Shown: positions 45,694 through 55,014, counted from the first letter of the stretch. The stretch: DNA of 64,000 bases from Ureibacillus aquaedulcis (GCF_030418165.1 NZ_JAUHTQ010000007.1:62001-126000), one strand, 5' to 3'. Notes: generated from the sequence alone by a model not told the origin. A program made the numbers and translations.

Positions 45694-48600
45694 GTGAAAG
45701 GTTTAGTAAATTTTGTACTGAAAAATAAACTGGCTGTATGGTTGCTAACAATCATTATTACTGTATCAGGTATTTATTCTGCTGCAAGAATGAAGATGGA
45801 ATCCATTCCTGACATTTCAATTCCTTACTTAATCGTTATGGGCGTCTACCCAGGCGCTACTCCCGAACAGGTAATGAACGAATTATCCATGCCTATGGAA
45901 AAAGCGGTCGAGGGATTAGAAGACGTAAATGCCGTTTACTCAAGTTCCTCATCAAACGTCTCTCAAATTCAGGTTGAGTATGAGTATGGCGTTGATATGG
46001 ATGAGAAAAAAAGACAACTAGAATCCGCGCTTGATGGCGTTACATTACCAGAAGAAGTAGAAACACCTACAATTATGGCAATCAGCATGAATATGATGCC
46101 GGTTGTTGCACTATCAGTTAGTAGTACTGAAGAAGATATTGTTGATTTAACATCAACAGTTGAAGATATCCTGCTTCCAAAAATCGAGAAAATTGATGGT
46201 GTTGCCTCTGCTACCATTACGGGCCAACACATTGAAGAAGTAGAATTCACATTTGATGATGCAAAAATGGCATCGCTTGGCCTAACAGAAGATACTGTGA
46301 AGCAAATGGTTCAAGCTAGTGATATGGCTTTATCATTAGGTCTTTATGAGTTTGTTGAAGGAGAAGAAGCGGTATCGGTCGATGGAGACATCAAGACAGT
46401 GGATCAGTTAAAAGAAATGCTAATCCCTGTAACACCAACTGCCGAAAACCCATCACCATTTGTTAAACTTGGTGATATTGCCACAATCGAAACTGTTGGC
46501 AAGGTTCAATCCGTTTCACGTACCAACGGAAAAGATGCAATCGCAATTCAAATTGTAAAAGGTCAAGAAGCAAACACTGTAACTGTCGTAAATGCAGTGA
46601 AAGACTTAGTTATAGAAGAACAAGAAAATATCGATGGCTTAGTTGTCGATATCTCGCTGGACCAAGGTAAACCAATCGAGGATTCGGTTTTCTCCATGGT
46701 TGAAAAAGCAGTATTTGGCGGGTTAATCGCGGTATTGATCATTCTATTATTCTTACGCGACTTTAAATCTACTATTATCTCAATCATCTCTATTCCAGTT
46801 TCAATCTTTATGGCGTTATTGCTATTAAACTGGTTAGATATTACGTTAAATATTATGACATTGGGTGCCATTACGGTTGCGATTGGGCGTGTTATCGATG
46901 ACTCGATCGTAGTAGTAGAAAACATCTATCGCCGTATGCACTTAAAAGAAGAGAAACTTCGCGGTCGCGCGTTGATTCGTGAAGCTACAATCGAAATGTT
47001 TAAACCAATCCTATCTTCTACATTAGTAACAGTTGCTGTATTTGCACCGCTTCTATTCGTAGGTGGTATGGTTGGTGAGCTATTCATGCCGTTTGCTTTA
47101 ACAATGGCCTTTGCATTAGGTGCGTCATTACTTGTTGCGATCACGATCGTACCAGCACTTTCTCACTTCTTGTTCCGTAAAAAGCTTTATGGCGAGAAAA
47201 CAGGAAAAGTCCATAAAGAAGTTGGCAAACTAGCATTATGGTATAAAGGTGTACTGGAAAAATCGTTAAATCATAAGTGGATTACATCAATCATTGCCAT
47301 TGTAATCTTAGCTGGTTCACTTGCCCTGACTCCTTTAATTGGATTTAGTTTCATGGGTTCTGCAGAAGAGAAGGTTATGTATCTTACTTATACTCCCAAA
47401 GCAGGTGAGTTGGCGGAAGACACGGAAGCAAATATTGAAGAAGTAGAAAAAGAGTTAATGAAACGTAAAGACATTGATGTTCTTCAATTATCCATCACGG
47501 ATGAATCCAACGCAGATCCATCAGCAATGATGATGGGTGGCGGCGGAGGCGGTGCTTTAATGTACCTAATCTTTGACCCGGATATGAAGAATTTCCCTGA
47601 AGTACGAGAAGAAATTGAAGAGTATGTCTTCAACAGCGGTCAATCTGGCGAATGGAAATCACAAAACTTTAGTTCGATGTCAATGTCATCAAATGAAGTA
47701 AGTTATACACTTTACAGTGAAGACCTGGATGATTTAATGACAGCTGTTGATCAAGTGGAAACGGCTCTAAGCGAAGTTGAGGGTCTCGAAGATATTACAT
47801 CCGATGCAGAAGATCCATACATTGAGAATGTCTTTAAAGTATCCCAGGAACACGTCCTTCAATATGGCTTAACAACTGGCCAAATTGTAATGGCTCTATC
47901 AAGTACAGGGTCTGATGAAGTATTGACTACTGTTGAAAATGATGGAGATGAACTGGAAGTCATTATTCAGCGTGAAGCAAAAGCTGCTCCTGAATCATTA
48001 GATGATTTATTGGATACCGAGATTCCTACAGCAGTTGGTACTAGTATGCCACTGTCGGAATTAGTAGAAGTAGAAGAAGGAACAACATTAAATACTCTAT
48101 CTCGTTCTGCCGGCGAATACTACGCTACAGTTTCAGGAACAATCATTGGTGACGATATTTCTGTTGCGACTGGAGAAGCAGATGAAAAAATCGAGGATCT
48201 AGACTTACCAAAAGGTGTAACAAGCGGAGTTGCAGGTGTTGCAGCAGATATGACTGAGACATTTACTCAACTGGGTGTTGCAATGGTTGCCGCAATCCTG
48301 ATTGTATACTTCATCCTTGTTGTTACATTTGGTGAAGGGTTAGCGCCATTTGCTATTCTATTCTCATTACCGTTCACAGTAATCGGTGCGTTTGTCGGTT
48401 TATTCGTTACAAACCATACAATTTCTGTTCAAGTAATGATGGGACTATTAATGTTAATAGGTATCGTTGTCACGAATGCAATTGTATTGGTAGACCGCAT
48501 TATTCATATGGAACGTGATGGAATGGCGATGCGTGAAGCGATCCTGGAAGCTGGTGCTACTCGTTTACGTCCAATCTTGATGACTGCCATTGCAACAATC

Positions 48601-48786
48601 GGTGCAATGATGCCAATGGCTCTTGGTGTTGGCGGAGGTGGCGGATTAATGTCCGCTGACCTGGCTATCACAGTTATTGGTGGTCTATTAAGTTCTACAC
48701 TTTTAACATTAGTAATAGTACCAATTGTTTACGAACTACTTTCTAAAATGTTAAAGAAAAATCGTAAAGATATAGAAGAAAACTAA
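45694..48786 (+). CDS. RND-family efflux transporter, SwrC/YerP-like
   Basis: A 1030-residue inner-membrane RND pump: 12 membrane helices and two large extracellular loops. The N-terminus is VNFVLKNKLAVWLLTIIITV and PGATPEQVMNELSMPMEKAV is the first porter-domain block. The proton-relay helix includes VAIGRVIDDSIVVVENIYRR with the two conserved Asp. B. subtilis SwrC exports surfactin and other amphiphiles. Start GTG at 45694 after AGGTG; the longer open frame would add 25 residues overlapping the promoter. No adaptor (MFP) gene is adjacent, as usual for SwrC. Poly-Gly stretches (MMGGGGGGALM, VGGGGGLMSA) are noteworthy. Confidence 0.9.
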   Translation: MKGLVNFVLKNKLAVWLLTIIITVSGIYSAARMKMESIPDISIPYLIVMGVYPGATPEQVMNELSMPMEKAVEGLEDVNAVYSSSSSNVSQIQVEYEYGVDMDEKKRQLESALDGVTLPEEVETPTIMAISMNMMPVVALSVSSTEEDIVDLTSTVEDILLPKIEKIDGVASATITGQHIEEVEFTFDDAKMASLGLTEDTVKQMVQASDMALSLGLYEFVEGEEAVSVDGDIKTVDQLKEMLIPVTPTAENPSPFVKLGDIATIETVGKVQSVSRTNGKDAIAIQIVKGQEANTVTVVNAVKDLVIEEQENIDGLVVDISLDQGKPIEDSVFSMVEKAVFGGLIAVLIILLFLRDFKSTIISIISIPVSIFMALLLLNWLDITLNIMTLGAITVAIGRVIDDSIVVVENIYRRMHLKEEKLRGRALIREATIEMFKPILSSTLVTVAVFAPLLFVGGMVGELFMPFALTMAFALGASLLVAITIVPALSHFLFRKKLYGEKTGKVHKEVGKLALWYKGVLEKSLNHKWITSIIAIVILAGSLALTPLIGFSFMGSAEEKVMYLTYTPKAGELAEDTEANIEEVEKELMKRKDIDVLQLSITDESNADPSAMMMGGGGGGALMYLIFDPDMKNFPEVREEIEEYVFNSGQSGEWKSQNFSSMSMSSNEVSYTLYSEDLDDLMTAVDQVETALSEVEGLEDITSDAEDPYIENVFKVSQEHVLQYGLTTGQIVMALSSTGSDEVLTTVENDGDELEVIIQREAKAAPESLDDLLDTEIPTAVGTSMPLSELVEVEEGTTLNTLSRSAGEYYATVSGTIIGDDISVATGEADEKIEDLDLPKGVTSGVAGVAADMTETFTQLGVAMVAAILIVYFILVVTFGEGLAPFAILFSLPFTVIGAFVGLFVTNHTISVQVMMGLLMLIGIVVTNAIVLVDRIIHMERDGMAMREAILEAGATRLRPILMTAIATIGAMMPMALGVGGGGGLMSADLAITVIGGLLSSTLLTLVIVPIVYELLSKMLKKNRKDIEEN

Positions 48787-48794
48787 CACCAAAA

Positions 48795-48942
48795 GCGTAA
48801 GCGCCCTGCTTAGCCTCGACAGATGCTTTCGGTACCTGACGAATGTGCTTGCATCTGCCGCTTCACTTTCGATGCAGATAAATTGCACACGTGGGAAGGG
48901 GCAGACCGCAACCTCGAGGGGCTGGGCGCTGAAGCTAGATGT
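48795..48942. repeat. Intergenic repeat with a long-range stem
   Basis: The left end AAGCGTAAGCGCCCTGCTTA plus GCCTCGA pairs with the right end TCGAGGGGCTGGGCGC over 100 nt away (GCGCCC 48801-48806 with GGGCGC 48924-48929; AGCC with GGCT; CTCGA with TCGAG). An inner ATGCAGAT/GATGC-type pairing also occurs. The ends (AAAAGCGTAAGCGCC... GAAGCTAGA) look like a repeat that I remember from many Bacillales intergenic regions; no fixed name is claimed. No gene inside. Confidence 0.65.
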
Positions 48943-49012
48943 AAAATACAATTTCAGAGAGTTATCTACACAGCAATATTTCTTAATTTCCTGGACAATA
49001 AGAAATGCGGAG

Positions 49013-49040
49013 GGTGTCTCATTATGAGGCACCTTTTTTT
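49013..49040 (+). terminator. Terminator after the swrC-like gene
   Basis: GGTGTCTCA and TGAGGCACC (one G-T pair) with a 3-nt loop, followed by TTTTTTTG. It follows the repeat element, so the repeat is probably transcribed as the 3' UTR of the pump mRNA. Confidence 0.85.
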
Positions 49041-49171
49041 GATTACTTTATATTTATGTATTCATTGTATCCGAATACGGGTAATATGCAGTAACTTATT
49101 TACTTACGAAGACACAGCCTACCACGTAAGCTGCGTAATATCCAAGAACCTTTAAGAAAGCATGAATAACT

Positions 49172-49253
49172 GTGAGCTGGCCTTCACAAAAGCACTAAGA
49201 CAAGTCGTTGAGACAACAAGTTGGCTCTGCGGCTTGTGTTTTAGACAGCTCAC
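49172..49253 (-). repeat. Dispersed repeat with terminal inverted repeats, copy C (lacks central module)
   Basis: GTGAGCT and AGCTCAC ends enclose an 82-bp element. Read on the minus strand it holds ACACAAGCCGCAGAGCCA and ACTTGTCTT, matching the left module of the element at 30213, and AAGGCC next to the right end. The central module with GTTGGTCATGGG is absent. Confidence 0.72.
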
Positions 49254-49359
49254 TAAAAGAACATAAATTGGAATCTATATAACTTTTTAATTGATTGGTA
49301 TACTTTAATAAGTATGTTTATAGATAGCTAGAAATGCAAAAACCTCTACACAACTCTAC

Positions 49360-49375
49360 TGTTTCACATGAAACA
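49360..49375. promoter_or_regulatory. Candidate parS (Spo0J/ParB) site
   Basis: TGTTTCACATGAAACA differs at one central position from the Bacillus parS consensus TGTTNCACGTGAAACA. It lies in the gene-free stretch before pgeF. The neighbourhood (ribosomal/rpoB region) is origin-proximal in Bacilli, where parS sites cluster. Confidence 0.6.
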
Positions 49376-49448
49376 TTTTGCTAAAATAGTATTCTGTTTT
49401 TTTGATTTAAATGAACGATGTATACTATGATGAATATGGGGTGATGGA

Positions 49449-50213
49449 ATGAGCATGAATATCTATTTAGACAATGATCAGTTTATTGCCGGGACAACAC
49501 TAAAGGATAACGGAAATCCCGAGCAAAATAATATGGCGCTTCATGTATGTGAAGACCCACTGAGTATACTTGCAAATCGTCAAAGACTTGCTTCCTCTTT
49601 AAATTGCGGTATTCAAGATTTTGTTTGTGCAAATCAAACTCATAGTGCCAACGTACATCAAGTGACTTTGGCCGATAAAGGTCGAGGCGCCCAAACCACG
49701 GATGATGCTATTGCAGATACAGATGCACTTTATACATTTGAAGCCAATACATTGCTTTCTACGTTTACTGCAGATTGTGTTCCCGTCATTTTTTATAATG
49801 AAACGAATGGTCTAACAGGAGTCATTCATTCGGGGTGGCAAGGGACCGTAAAAGAAATTACATTAAAGGTATTTCAGCAAATTCTAGAAGAAAATCAAAG
49901 TGATCCAAAGGATATTCAAGTAATTCTTGGGCCTGCGCTTAGCCAAGAGAAATTTGAAGTAGATGCAGATGTTTACGAAAAATTTGCTGCACTTGGATAT
50001 GCCGATGATTTTATGTACTTTAACAAAGAAACAAATAAATACCATATCGATAATCAACTTACAGTGAAGAAACAATGCGAGTTGGCAGGTATTCCATCTG
50101 AGAATATATTGATTGACCAAACGTGCACTTTTAAAAGCGAAGAAGGATTCTCTTATCGACAAGATAAAAAAAGCGGCAGACATTTAAGCTTTATCATGAG
50201 AAAAGGGAAATAA
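49449..50213 (+). CDS. pgeF: Peptidoglycan editing factor PgeF (YfiH/DUF152 laccase-domain protein)
   Basis: A 254-residue YfiH-family protein. The metal/active-site residues are present: His in VCANQTHSANVHQV, Cys in STFTADCVPVIFYN and His in GVIHSGWQGTVKEI. The family has been reported both to correct wrongly built peptidoglycan stems (L-Ser in place of L-Ala) in E. coli and to act on purine nucleosides, so the product name should be read with care. Start ATG at 49449 after GGGGTGATGG. Unlike B. subtilis ylmD, it is not beside the sepF/ylm genes. Monocistronic, with a terminator. Confidence 0.9.
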   Translation: MSMNIYLDNDQFIAGTTLKDNGNPEQNNMALHVCEDPLSILANRQRLASSLNCGIQDFVCANQTHSANVHQVTLADKGRGAQTTDDAIADTDALYTFEANTLLSTFTADCVPVIFYNETNGLTGVIHSGWQGTVKEITLKVFQQILEENQSDPKDIQVILGPALSQEKFEVDADVYEKFAALGYADDFMYFNKETNKYHIDNQLTVKKQCELAGIPSENILIDQTCTFKSEEGFSYRQDKKSGRHLSFIMRKGK

Positions 50214-50219
50214 AAAAAG

Positions 50220-50256
50220 ACATGAATTCGATTTTTTTCGAGTTCATGTTTTTATT
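50220..50256 (+). terminator. Terminator after pgeF
   Basis: ACATGAA..TCGA and TCGA..TTCATGT around a T-loop, followed by TTTTATTT. Confidence 0.85.
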
Positions 50257-50335
50257 TAGACATATAAATTTATAATTTTCCTAGCATGCAGTTCATATAG
50301 TACTTTAGTGAACCTATATGGAGGAGGCTTATGTA

Positions 50336-51763
50336 TTGCTTATACATGTGGTCGACCGTGGCGACACACTTTGGCGAATTGCAAGTCGATATAATATGAG
50401 CATGGATGCCATCCAACAAGTTAACCAGTTACCTAATATAAATCAATTATTACCCGGGCAGGCCCTTGTCATCCCATCAGCAGGCATTACGCACTCTGTT
50501 CAGGCTGGTGAAACTCTTTGGTCGATAGCGAGGAATTATGGTGTTTCCATAAATGCAATTGTAAATGCAAATTCAATTACGAATCCCAACCTTTTATATC
50601 CAGGCGCCATACTCTATATACCGCCAATTATACACATCGTTCAACCAGACCAAAACTTATGGCAAATCGCATCTCTATACGGCACTACGATCGGAGCGAT
50701 CCTCACTGAAAATCAGCTCTCAAACCCAAATCTTATCTATGCTGGCACTCCCTTAACTATTCCTAGAAGAAAGCCAATAATCGAAGTAAATGCTTATACG
50801 TATCAAAAAGATGAAGACGCTGCTGCAACTGTAAATGAAATTGGCCGTTCACTAACTTTTTTAAGTCCCTTTGCCTATTTAATTAGAGAAGATGGATCCC
50901 TTGAGCCATTTGCGGATGAATCAATGCTTGCTGCGGCACGCGACAAAAATGTAATCCCAATGTTGGCTATTACAAATTTATCGGTTACCTCGACAGGAAC
51001 AAATCTTGCACACGCTGTTTTATCTAGCTCTCAAATTAGAGAAACATTACTTACAAATATACTTCAACTTATGAAGGAAAAGGGTTATAAGGGATTGAAT
51101 ATTGATTTTGAATATGTTCAACCCGGGGATCGTGAAAATTATAATCAGTTTCTCCAGTTGGCTGTAGATCGGCTCCATCCACAAGGGTATTTTGTTTCTA
51201 CTGCTGTAGCTCCCAAAACAAGTGGCGCACAACAAGGATTATTATATACTGCCCATGACTACGCTGCTCATGGCAGGATTGCTGATTTTGTTGTGCTTAT
51301 GACATATGAATGGGGATGGAGGGGTGCATCACCGCAAGCCATTTCACCAATAAATCAAATGCGCCGTGTAGTAGAATATGCTCTTTCTGTTATGCCTGCG
51401 AACAAAATCTATTTAGGATTCCAAATCTATGCGCGAGATTGGAAGATTCCACATATTGAAGGGGCTACGGCAGAAACCTTCAGCCCTCAAGAGGCTGTTC
51501 GCCGTGCAGCAAAATATAATGCGGCCATCCTATACGATGAAGTTGCCCAGTCACCTTATTTCCGTTATGTTGATGAGCAAGGCCAAGGTCACGAGGTTTG
51601 GTTTGAAGATGCACGCAGCGCACAGGCCAAGTTCAAACTAGTCAAACAGTACAAACTCAGAGGCATCAGTTATTGGGCTTTAGGCTATCCATATCCTCAA
51701 AATTGGGCACTATTAAATTCAAATTTCGAGATTCAAAAGAACTTCACAACGGAAGGCTTATAA
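50336..51763 (+). CDS. Spore cortex-lytic type hydrolase: three LysM + GH18 (YaaH/SleL-like)
   Basis: A 475-residue protein. Three LysM domains (about residues 3-47, 51-95, 97-141; e.g. VQAGETLWSIARNYGVSINA) bind peptidoglycan, and residues about 148-475 form a GH18 barrel with the acid Glu in KGLNIDFEYVQPG. B. cereus/B. anthracis SleL is an N-acetylglucosaminidase acting on germinating cortex; YaaH is its coat-located relative. No signal peptide, as expected for mother-cell spore proteins. TTG at 50336 is 8 nt from GGAGG; the in-frame ATG at 50318 overlaps the ribosome site. A sigma-E-like -10 (CATATAGT) is about 30 nt upstream. Confidence 0.9.
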   Translation: MLIHVVDRGDTLWRIASRYNMSMDAIQQVNQLPNINQLLPGQALVIPSAGITHSVQAGETLWSIARNYGVSINAIVNANSITNPNLLYPGAILYIPPIIHIVQPDQNLWQIASLYGTTIGAILTENQLSNPNLIYAGTPLTIPRRKPIIEVNAYTYQKDEDAAATVNEIGRSLTFLSPFAYLIREDGSLEPFADESMLAAARDKNVIPMLAITNLSVTSTGTNLAHAVLSSSQIRETLLTNILQLMKEKGYKGLNIDFEYVQPGDRENYNQFLQLAVDRLHPQGYFVSTAVAPKTSGAQQGLLYTAHDYAAHGRIADFVVLMTYEWGWRGASPQAISPINQMRRVVEYALSVMPANKIYLGFQIYARDWKIPHIEGATAETFSPQEAVRRAAKYNAAILYDEVAQSPYFRYVDEQGQGHEVWFEDARSAQAKFKLVKQYKLRGISYWALGYPYPQNWALLNSNFEIQKNFTTEGL

Positions 51764-51773
51764 ACAAAAAAAA

Positions 51774-51810
51774 TTCTGCCTAGTAGCTTCTTAAGCTAAA
51801 AGGCAGAGTT
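51774..51810 (+). terminator. Terminator after the LysM-GH18 gene
   Basis: TCTGCCT..AGCTT and AAGCT..AGGCAGA, followed by TTTATTTT; it lies between converging genes and may also serve the GGDEF gene. Confidence 0.82.
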
Positions 51811-52760
51811 TATTTTCTTAATTTGGCTAAAACTTTTTTTGCATTCTTTGCAGTATACATTTGATGATCAGCTTCACTATATAAGCATTCCATATTTCGA
51901 ATTGAGGAATGTATATAGGAATACCCAATGGACATATGGATTTGAAGAGATTCGTTAAAGCTATTGTGATAATTTAAACCTTGAATGACCCTGTTGATGA
52001 ACGCCTCTACTTCTTCTTCTGTTGAATTAGGCAGAAGTACTGCAAATTCATCCCCTCCCAATCGGGCGATAATGGTCTCTTCATTTGCACAGTTCGTTAA
52101 AATATTGGCTGCTTCAATAATCAAACGATCTCCTGTTTGATGTCCATAATGATCATTTATATATTTTAGTTGATCCAAGTCACAAATAATAACACCCATT
52201 GGAACATCTTTCACCCTATTAAAGATCCCCATTTTCGTTTGAAAAAAAGTACGATTATAGACATTTGTCAATCCATCATGGGATACCTCATATTCCAATT
52301 GCTGCTGCAGTTTCATCTTATCATCAATATTTCGGAAGATGCCTTGAAGCGCCACTAGCTTTCCTTCTTTATAGACTGGCGTTGCATACTCTTCAAACCA
52401 GACATAATTCCCCTTTTCATCTAAAAGACGAATGGTTAATGGTTTGCTAAAGTCCATCTTTCCTAATGCTTTATTTTCTAGTTTTTCATAATCCTCCGGA
52501 TGGACCATTTCAAAAATTTTATAAGGATCTTTCATATGTTCTTCATGAATGTTTGGTCCAAACTGATTTACTGCAGGGCTTAAATAGCGATATTTTAACT
52601 GGGGTGTTTCGCAATAGTAAACAATATCTTTCACATTTTCGACTGTATCAAGCAGTGGTTTTAAGTAGTCAACTTGCTGTCTGATTTGAGCCAATTGAGT
52701 ATATTGTTTCATACACACTGCTATCAGTATGACGATGACTCCTAGAATAACAAACCACAT
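51810..52760 (-). CDS. Membrane-anchored PAS-GGDEF diguanylate cyclase
   Basis: A 316-residue protein: one N-terminal membrane helix (WFVILGVIVILIAVCM), a PAS domain at about 35-150 (HPEDYEKLENKALGKMDFSK; KLVALQGIFRNIDDKMKLQQ) and a GGDEF domain at about 155-316 with the intact active site IIARLGGDEFAVLLPN. The I-site RxxD five residues before GGDEF is absent, so product inhibition is not expected. It should make c-di-GMP in response to a signal on the PAS domain. Convergent with the spore hydrolase gene. The 256-bp gap upstream shows no regulatory motif I can name. Confidence 0.9.
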   Translation of the reverse strand: MWFVILGVIVILIAVCMKQYTQLAQIRQQVDYLKPLLDTVENVKDIVYYCETPQLKYRYLSPAVNQFGPNIHEEHMKDPYKIFEMVHPEDYEKLENKALGKMDFSKPLTIRLLDEKGNYVWFEEYATPVYKEGKLVALQGIFRNIDDKMKLQQQLEYEVSHDGLTNVYNRTFFQTKMGIFNRVKDVPMGVIICDLDQLKYINDHYGHQTGDRLIIEAANILTNCANEETIIARLGGDEFAVLLPNSTEEEVEAFINRVIQGLNYHNSFNESLQIHMSIGYSYIHSSIRNMECLYSEADHQMYTAKNAKKVLAKLRK

Positions 52761-53016
52761 AAATCACACCACTTTTCTGCTAGTTATAAAAAACTCTAAA
52801 GGTGTCTTCCTTTATCTTCCTTCTATTATAGTATTATATTAGCACTGTTGTAATAGGAAAAAAGGTAAAATTATACGTTCTTTTGTACCAATTCCTTTCG
52901 ACACAAAGAGGAATTGCAAACTTCGATATTCTTCAAAATTATCTCAAACATAAACAAGTTAATTAGTCATATAATTTTATAAGCACATTTACGGATAATT
53001 AATAAGGAGGAGTACG

Positions 53017-54207
53017 TTGGACGTTTATGTAAGGCCTGGCACTTCTTTTTGGTATTTAAGTCAACTGTTTTCAATACCGCTTCGATTAATTATCGATTCC
53101 AACCGAAATATAGACCCGCAATTTTTGTCTATAGGTCAAAGATTAAGAGTACCCGGCTATATCACTGCGAATTATCAAGTCCAGAGCGGCGACTCATTAT
53201 GGTTGATTGCTCGAAGAAACAATTTACCTGTAGAAAGCCTCTTCCTGGTTAACCCAAATGTGAACGCCAATTTCTTGCAAGTCGGGCAAAACATTCGGAT
53301 TCCGCGAAGAGTAACTGCACGTTTAGTCAATGGGAAACAAAACTATGATTATAGTGCAATGATGAATGATTTATGGACATTGATTGCTGTGTATCCCTTT
53401 ATGCGCATGATGAATATCGGAAACACGGTATTAGGCAAGACCATACCTGAGCTGTTAATTGGGAACGGCTCAAAAAGAGTCCACTATAATGCTGCCTTTC
53501 ATGCAAATGAATGGATAACTGCACCTATTCTTATGACTTTTCTAAACGATTATCTCCTATCACTTACAAATCAAAGTTCTATACGAGGATTATCTACTTT
53601 CCCATACTATCTTCAAACCGTGTTGTCAGTTGTTCCTATGGTCAATCCAGATGGGGTTGATTTAGTGATTAACGGAGCTCCTCAAAATGCACCTTGGCGA
53701 GATCAAGTTATAGAATGGAATAATGGGAATACGGATTTTTCTAATTGGAAAGCGAATATAAATGGTGTTGATTTAAATGATCAATTCCCTGCAAACTGGG
53801 AAGCTGAAAGAGCACGCAATCCAAAAACACCTGGCCCAAGGGATTATGGTGGAGAAGCTCCATTGACTCAACCCGAAGCAATTGCTTTAGCCGAATTAAC
53901 AAGAAGAAGAGATTATGCCCGTGTCCTTGCCTTCCACACCCAAGGAGAGGTCATCTATTGGGGCTATGAAAACTTGGAGCCGCCCGAATCGGAAACAATT
54001 GTGAATGAATTTGCCAGAGTGAGTGGATACCAACCGGTCAAAACCCTTGAAAGCTACGCTGGCTATAAGGATTGGTTTATCCAGGATTGGCGTAGACCTG
54101 GATTTACTGTAGAGCTTGGTTCAGGACAAAATCCACTTCCTTTAAGCCAATTTGATGAAATCTATGAGGAAGCCTTAGGTATTTTCCTAGCTGGTTTGTA
54201 TATGTAA
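53017..54207 (+). CDS. Gamma-D-glutamyl-L-diamino acid endopeptidase I-like (two LysM + M14)
   Basis: A 396-residue sporulation-type peptidase. Two LysM domains (about 1-45 and 50-95; YQVQSGDSLWLIARRNNLPV) precede an M14 carboxypeptidase-like domain with the zinc motif FHANEWITAPI (HxxE), the third zinc His in AFHTQGEVIYWGYE and the general-base Glu in FTVELGSGQNP. The homologue in Lysinibacillus sphaericus (ENP I) splits the gamma-D-Glu-diaminoacid bond in spore peptidoglycan. No signal peptide. TTG start at 53017, 7 nt from AAGGAGGAG. A sigma-E-like CATATAAT lies about 50 nt upstream. Confidence 0.92.
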   Translation: MDVYVRPGTSFWYLSQLFSIPLRLIIDSNRNIDPQFLSIGQRLRVPGYITANYQVQSGDSLWLIARRNNLPVESLFLVNPNVNANFLQVGQNIRIPRRVTARLVNGKQNYDYSAMMNDLWTLIAVYPFMRMMNIGNTVLGKTIPELLIGNGSKRVHYNAAFHANEWITAPILMTFLNDYLLSLTNQSSIRGLSTFPYYLQTVLSVVPMVNPDGVDLVINGAPQNAPWRDQVIEWNNGNTDFSNWKANINGVDLNDQFPANWEAERARNPKTPGPRDYGGEAPLTQPEAIALAELTRRRDYARVLAFHTQGEVIYWGYENLEPPESETIVNEFARVSGYQPVKTLESYAGYKDWFIQDWRRPGFTVELGSGQNPLPLSQFDEIYEEALGIFLAGLYM

Positions 54208-54212
54208 CAGTT

Positions 54213-54246
54213 ATGCCGGAGATGTTTTAAGTCTCTGGCATTTTTA
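54213..54246 (+). terminator. Terminator after the M14 endopeptidase gene
   Basis: ATGCCGGAGA and TCTCTGGCAT (one G-T pair) around a 9-nt loop, followed by TTTTA. Confidence 0.85.
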
Positions 54247-54375
54247 CGTCTTCTAAACAGGGTCTTTTAAACAAGAATCACACTTTTTTTGTTTTTGAAT
54301 ATCCTATAAAGAATGCGATTTTTAAAAACAAAATCCAACGTATTTTTCAAATATCTGTTGGAGGATAGGAGAACC

Positions 54376-54996
54376 ATGAAAAAACTGTCGCTTTTTCTTT
54401 CACTTGCCGCTTTTGTCTTTTTAGTCGGTTGCAGTGACAATGATTCTAAAAAAGAAGAGACAACACCAGAGGAATCGGTTGTTAAGGAGGAATCTCCTTC
54501 AACTGATAAAAAAACAGAAACAAAATCAGAAACTGAAACTATTACTAAAACTGAAACTGATACAACGACTACTGATTCAGGAACAAACTTAGCAGAAGAC
54601 TTTACACTCTATATAGATGAGATTATCTTATTGGCACCGGAAGAAGACCGAATTATTGGCCTGTACGATGGTGTTACCGGCACTAATTATACAAACGATG
54701 AAGTTCTATACAATACACTATTCGATGAAATTGTTCCTAGTTATCGTGAATTTGTTGTAGAGTTGGAGTCCATCATGCCCCAAAATGAACGAATTAGAGA
54801 GCTTCATGAATTATATATTGATGCTGCCAATATTCAATACAATAGCTTTACATTAATGCTTTCTGCATTAGAGGAGCAAGATATGGATAAGGTGACAGAG
54901 GCAAATCAAGGCCTCGATAAAGCAAGGGCATTACTTCGTGATTGGTTATATGAGGTGGAGGCAATTTCGGTTGAAACAGGCGTAAGCTTGCAATAA
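54376..54996 (+). CDS. Putative lipoprotein with Thr/Glu-rich linker
   Basis: A 206-residue protein. The signal peptide ends in LVGC (Cys19), a typical lipobox. Residues 20-75 are a low-complexity Glu/Lys/Thr stretch (ETKSETETITKTETDTTTTD); residues about 78-206 are an all-helical domain (LAEDFTLYIDEIILLAPEED ... LHELYIDAANIQYNSFTLML) that I cannot assign to a named family. The earlier open start (54313) is rejected because the ATG at 54376 follows AGGATAGGAG and gives a proper signal peptide. It lies among spore genes, so a spore or forespore role is possible but unproven. Confidence 0.7.
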   Translation: MKKLSLFLSLAAFVFLVGCSDNDSKKEETTPEESVVKEESPSTDKKTETKSETETITKTETDTTTTDSGTNLAEDFTLYIDEIILLAPEEDRIIGLYDGVTGTNYTNDEVLYNTLFDEIVPSYREFVVELESIMPQNERIRELHELYIDAANIQYNSFTLMLSALEEQDMDKVTEANQGLDKARALLRDWLYEVEAISVETGVSLQ

Positions 54997-55014
54997 TAAA
55001 TGAACAAAAAACTC

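Noticed and set aside
49884-50183. 99-codon minus-strand frame inside pgeF
   Set aside because: Fully inside a well-supported gene on the other strand, no ribosome site, no likeness.
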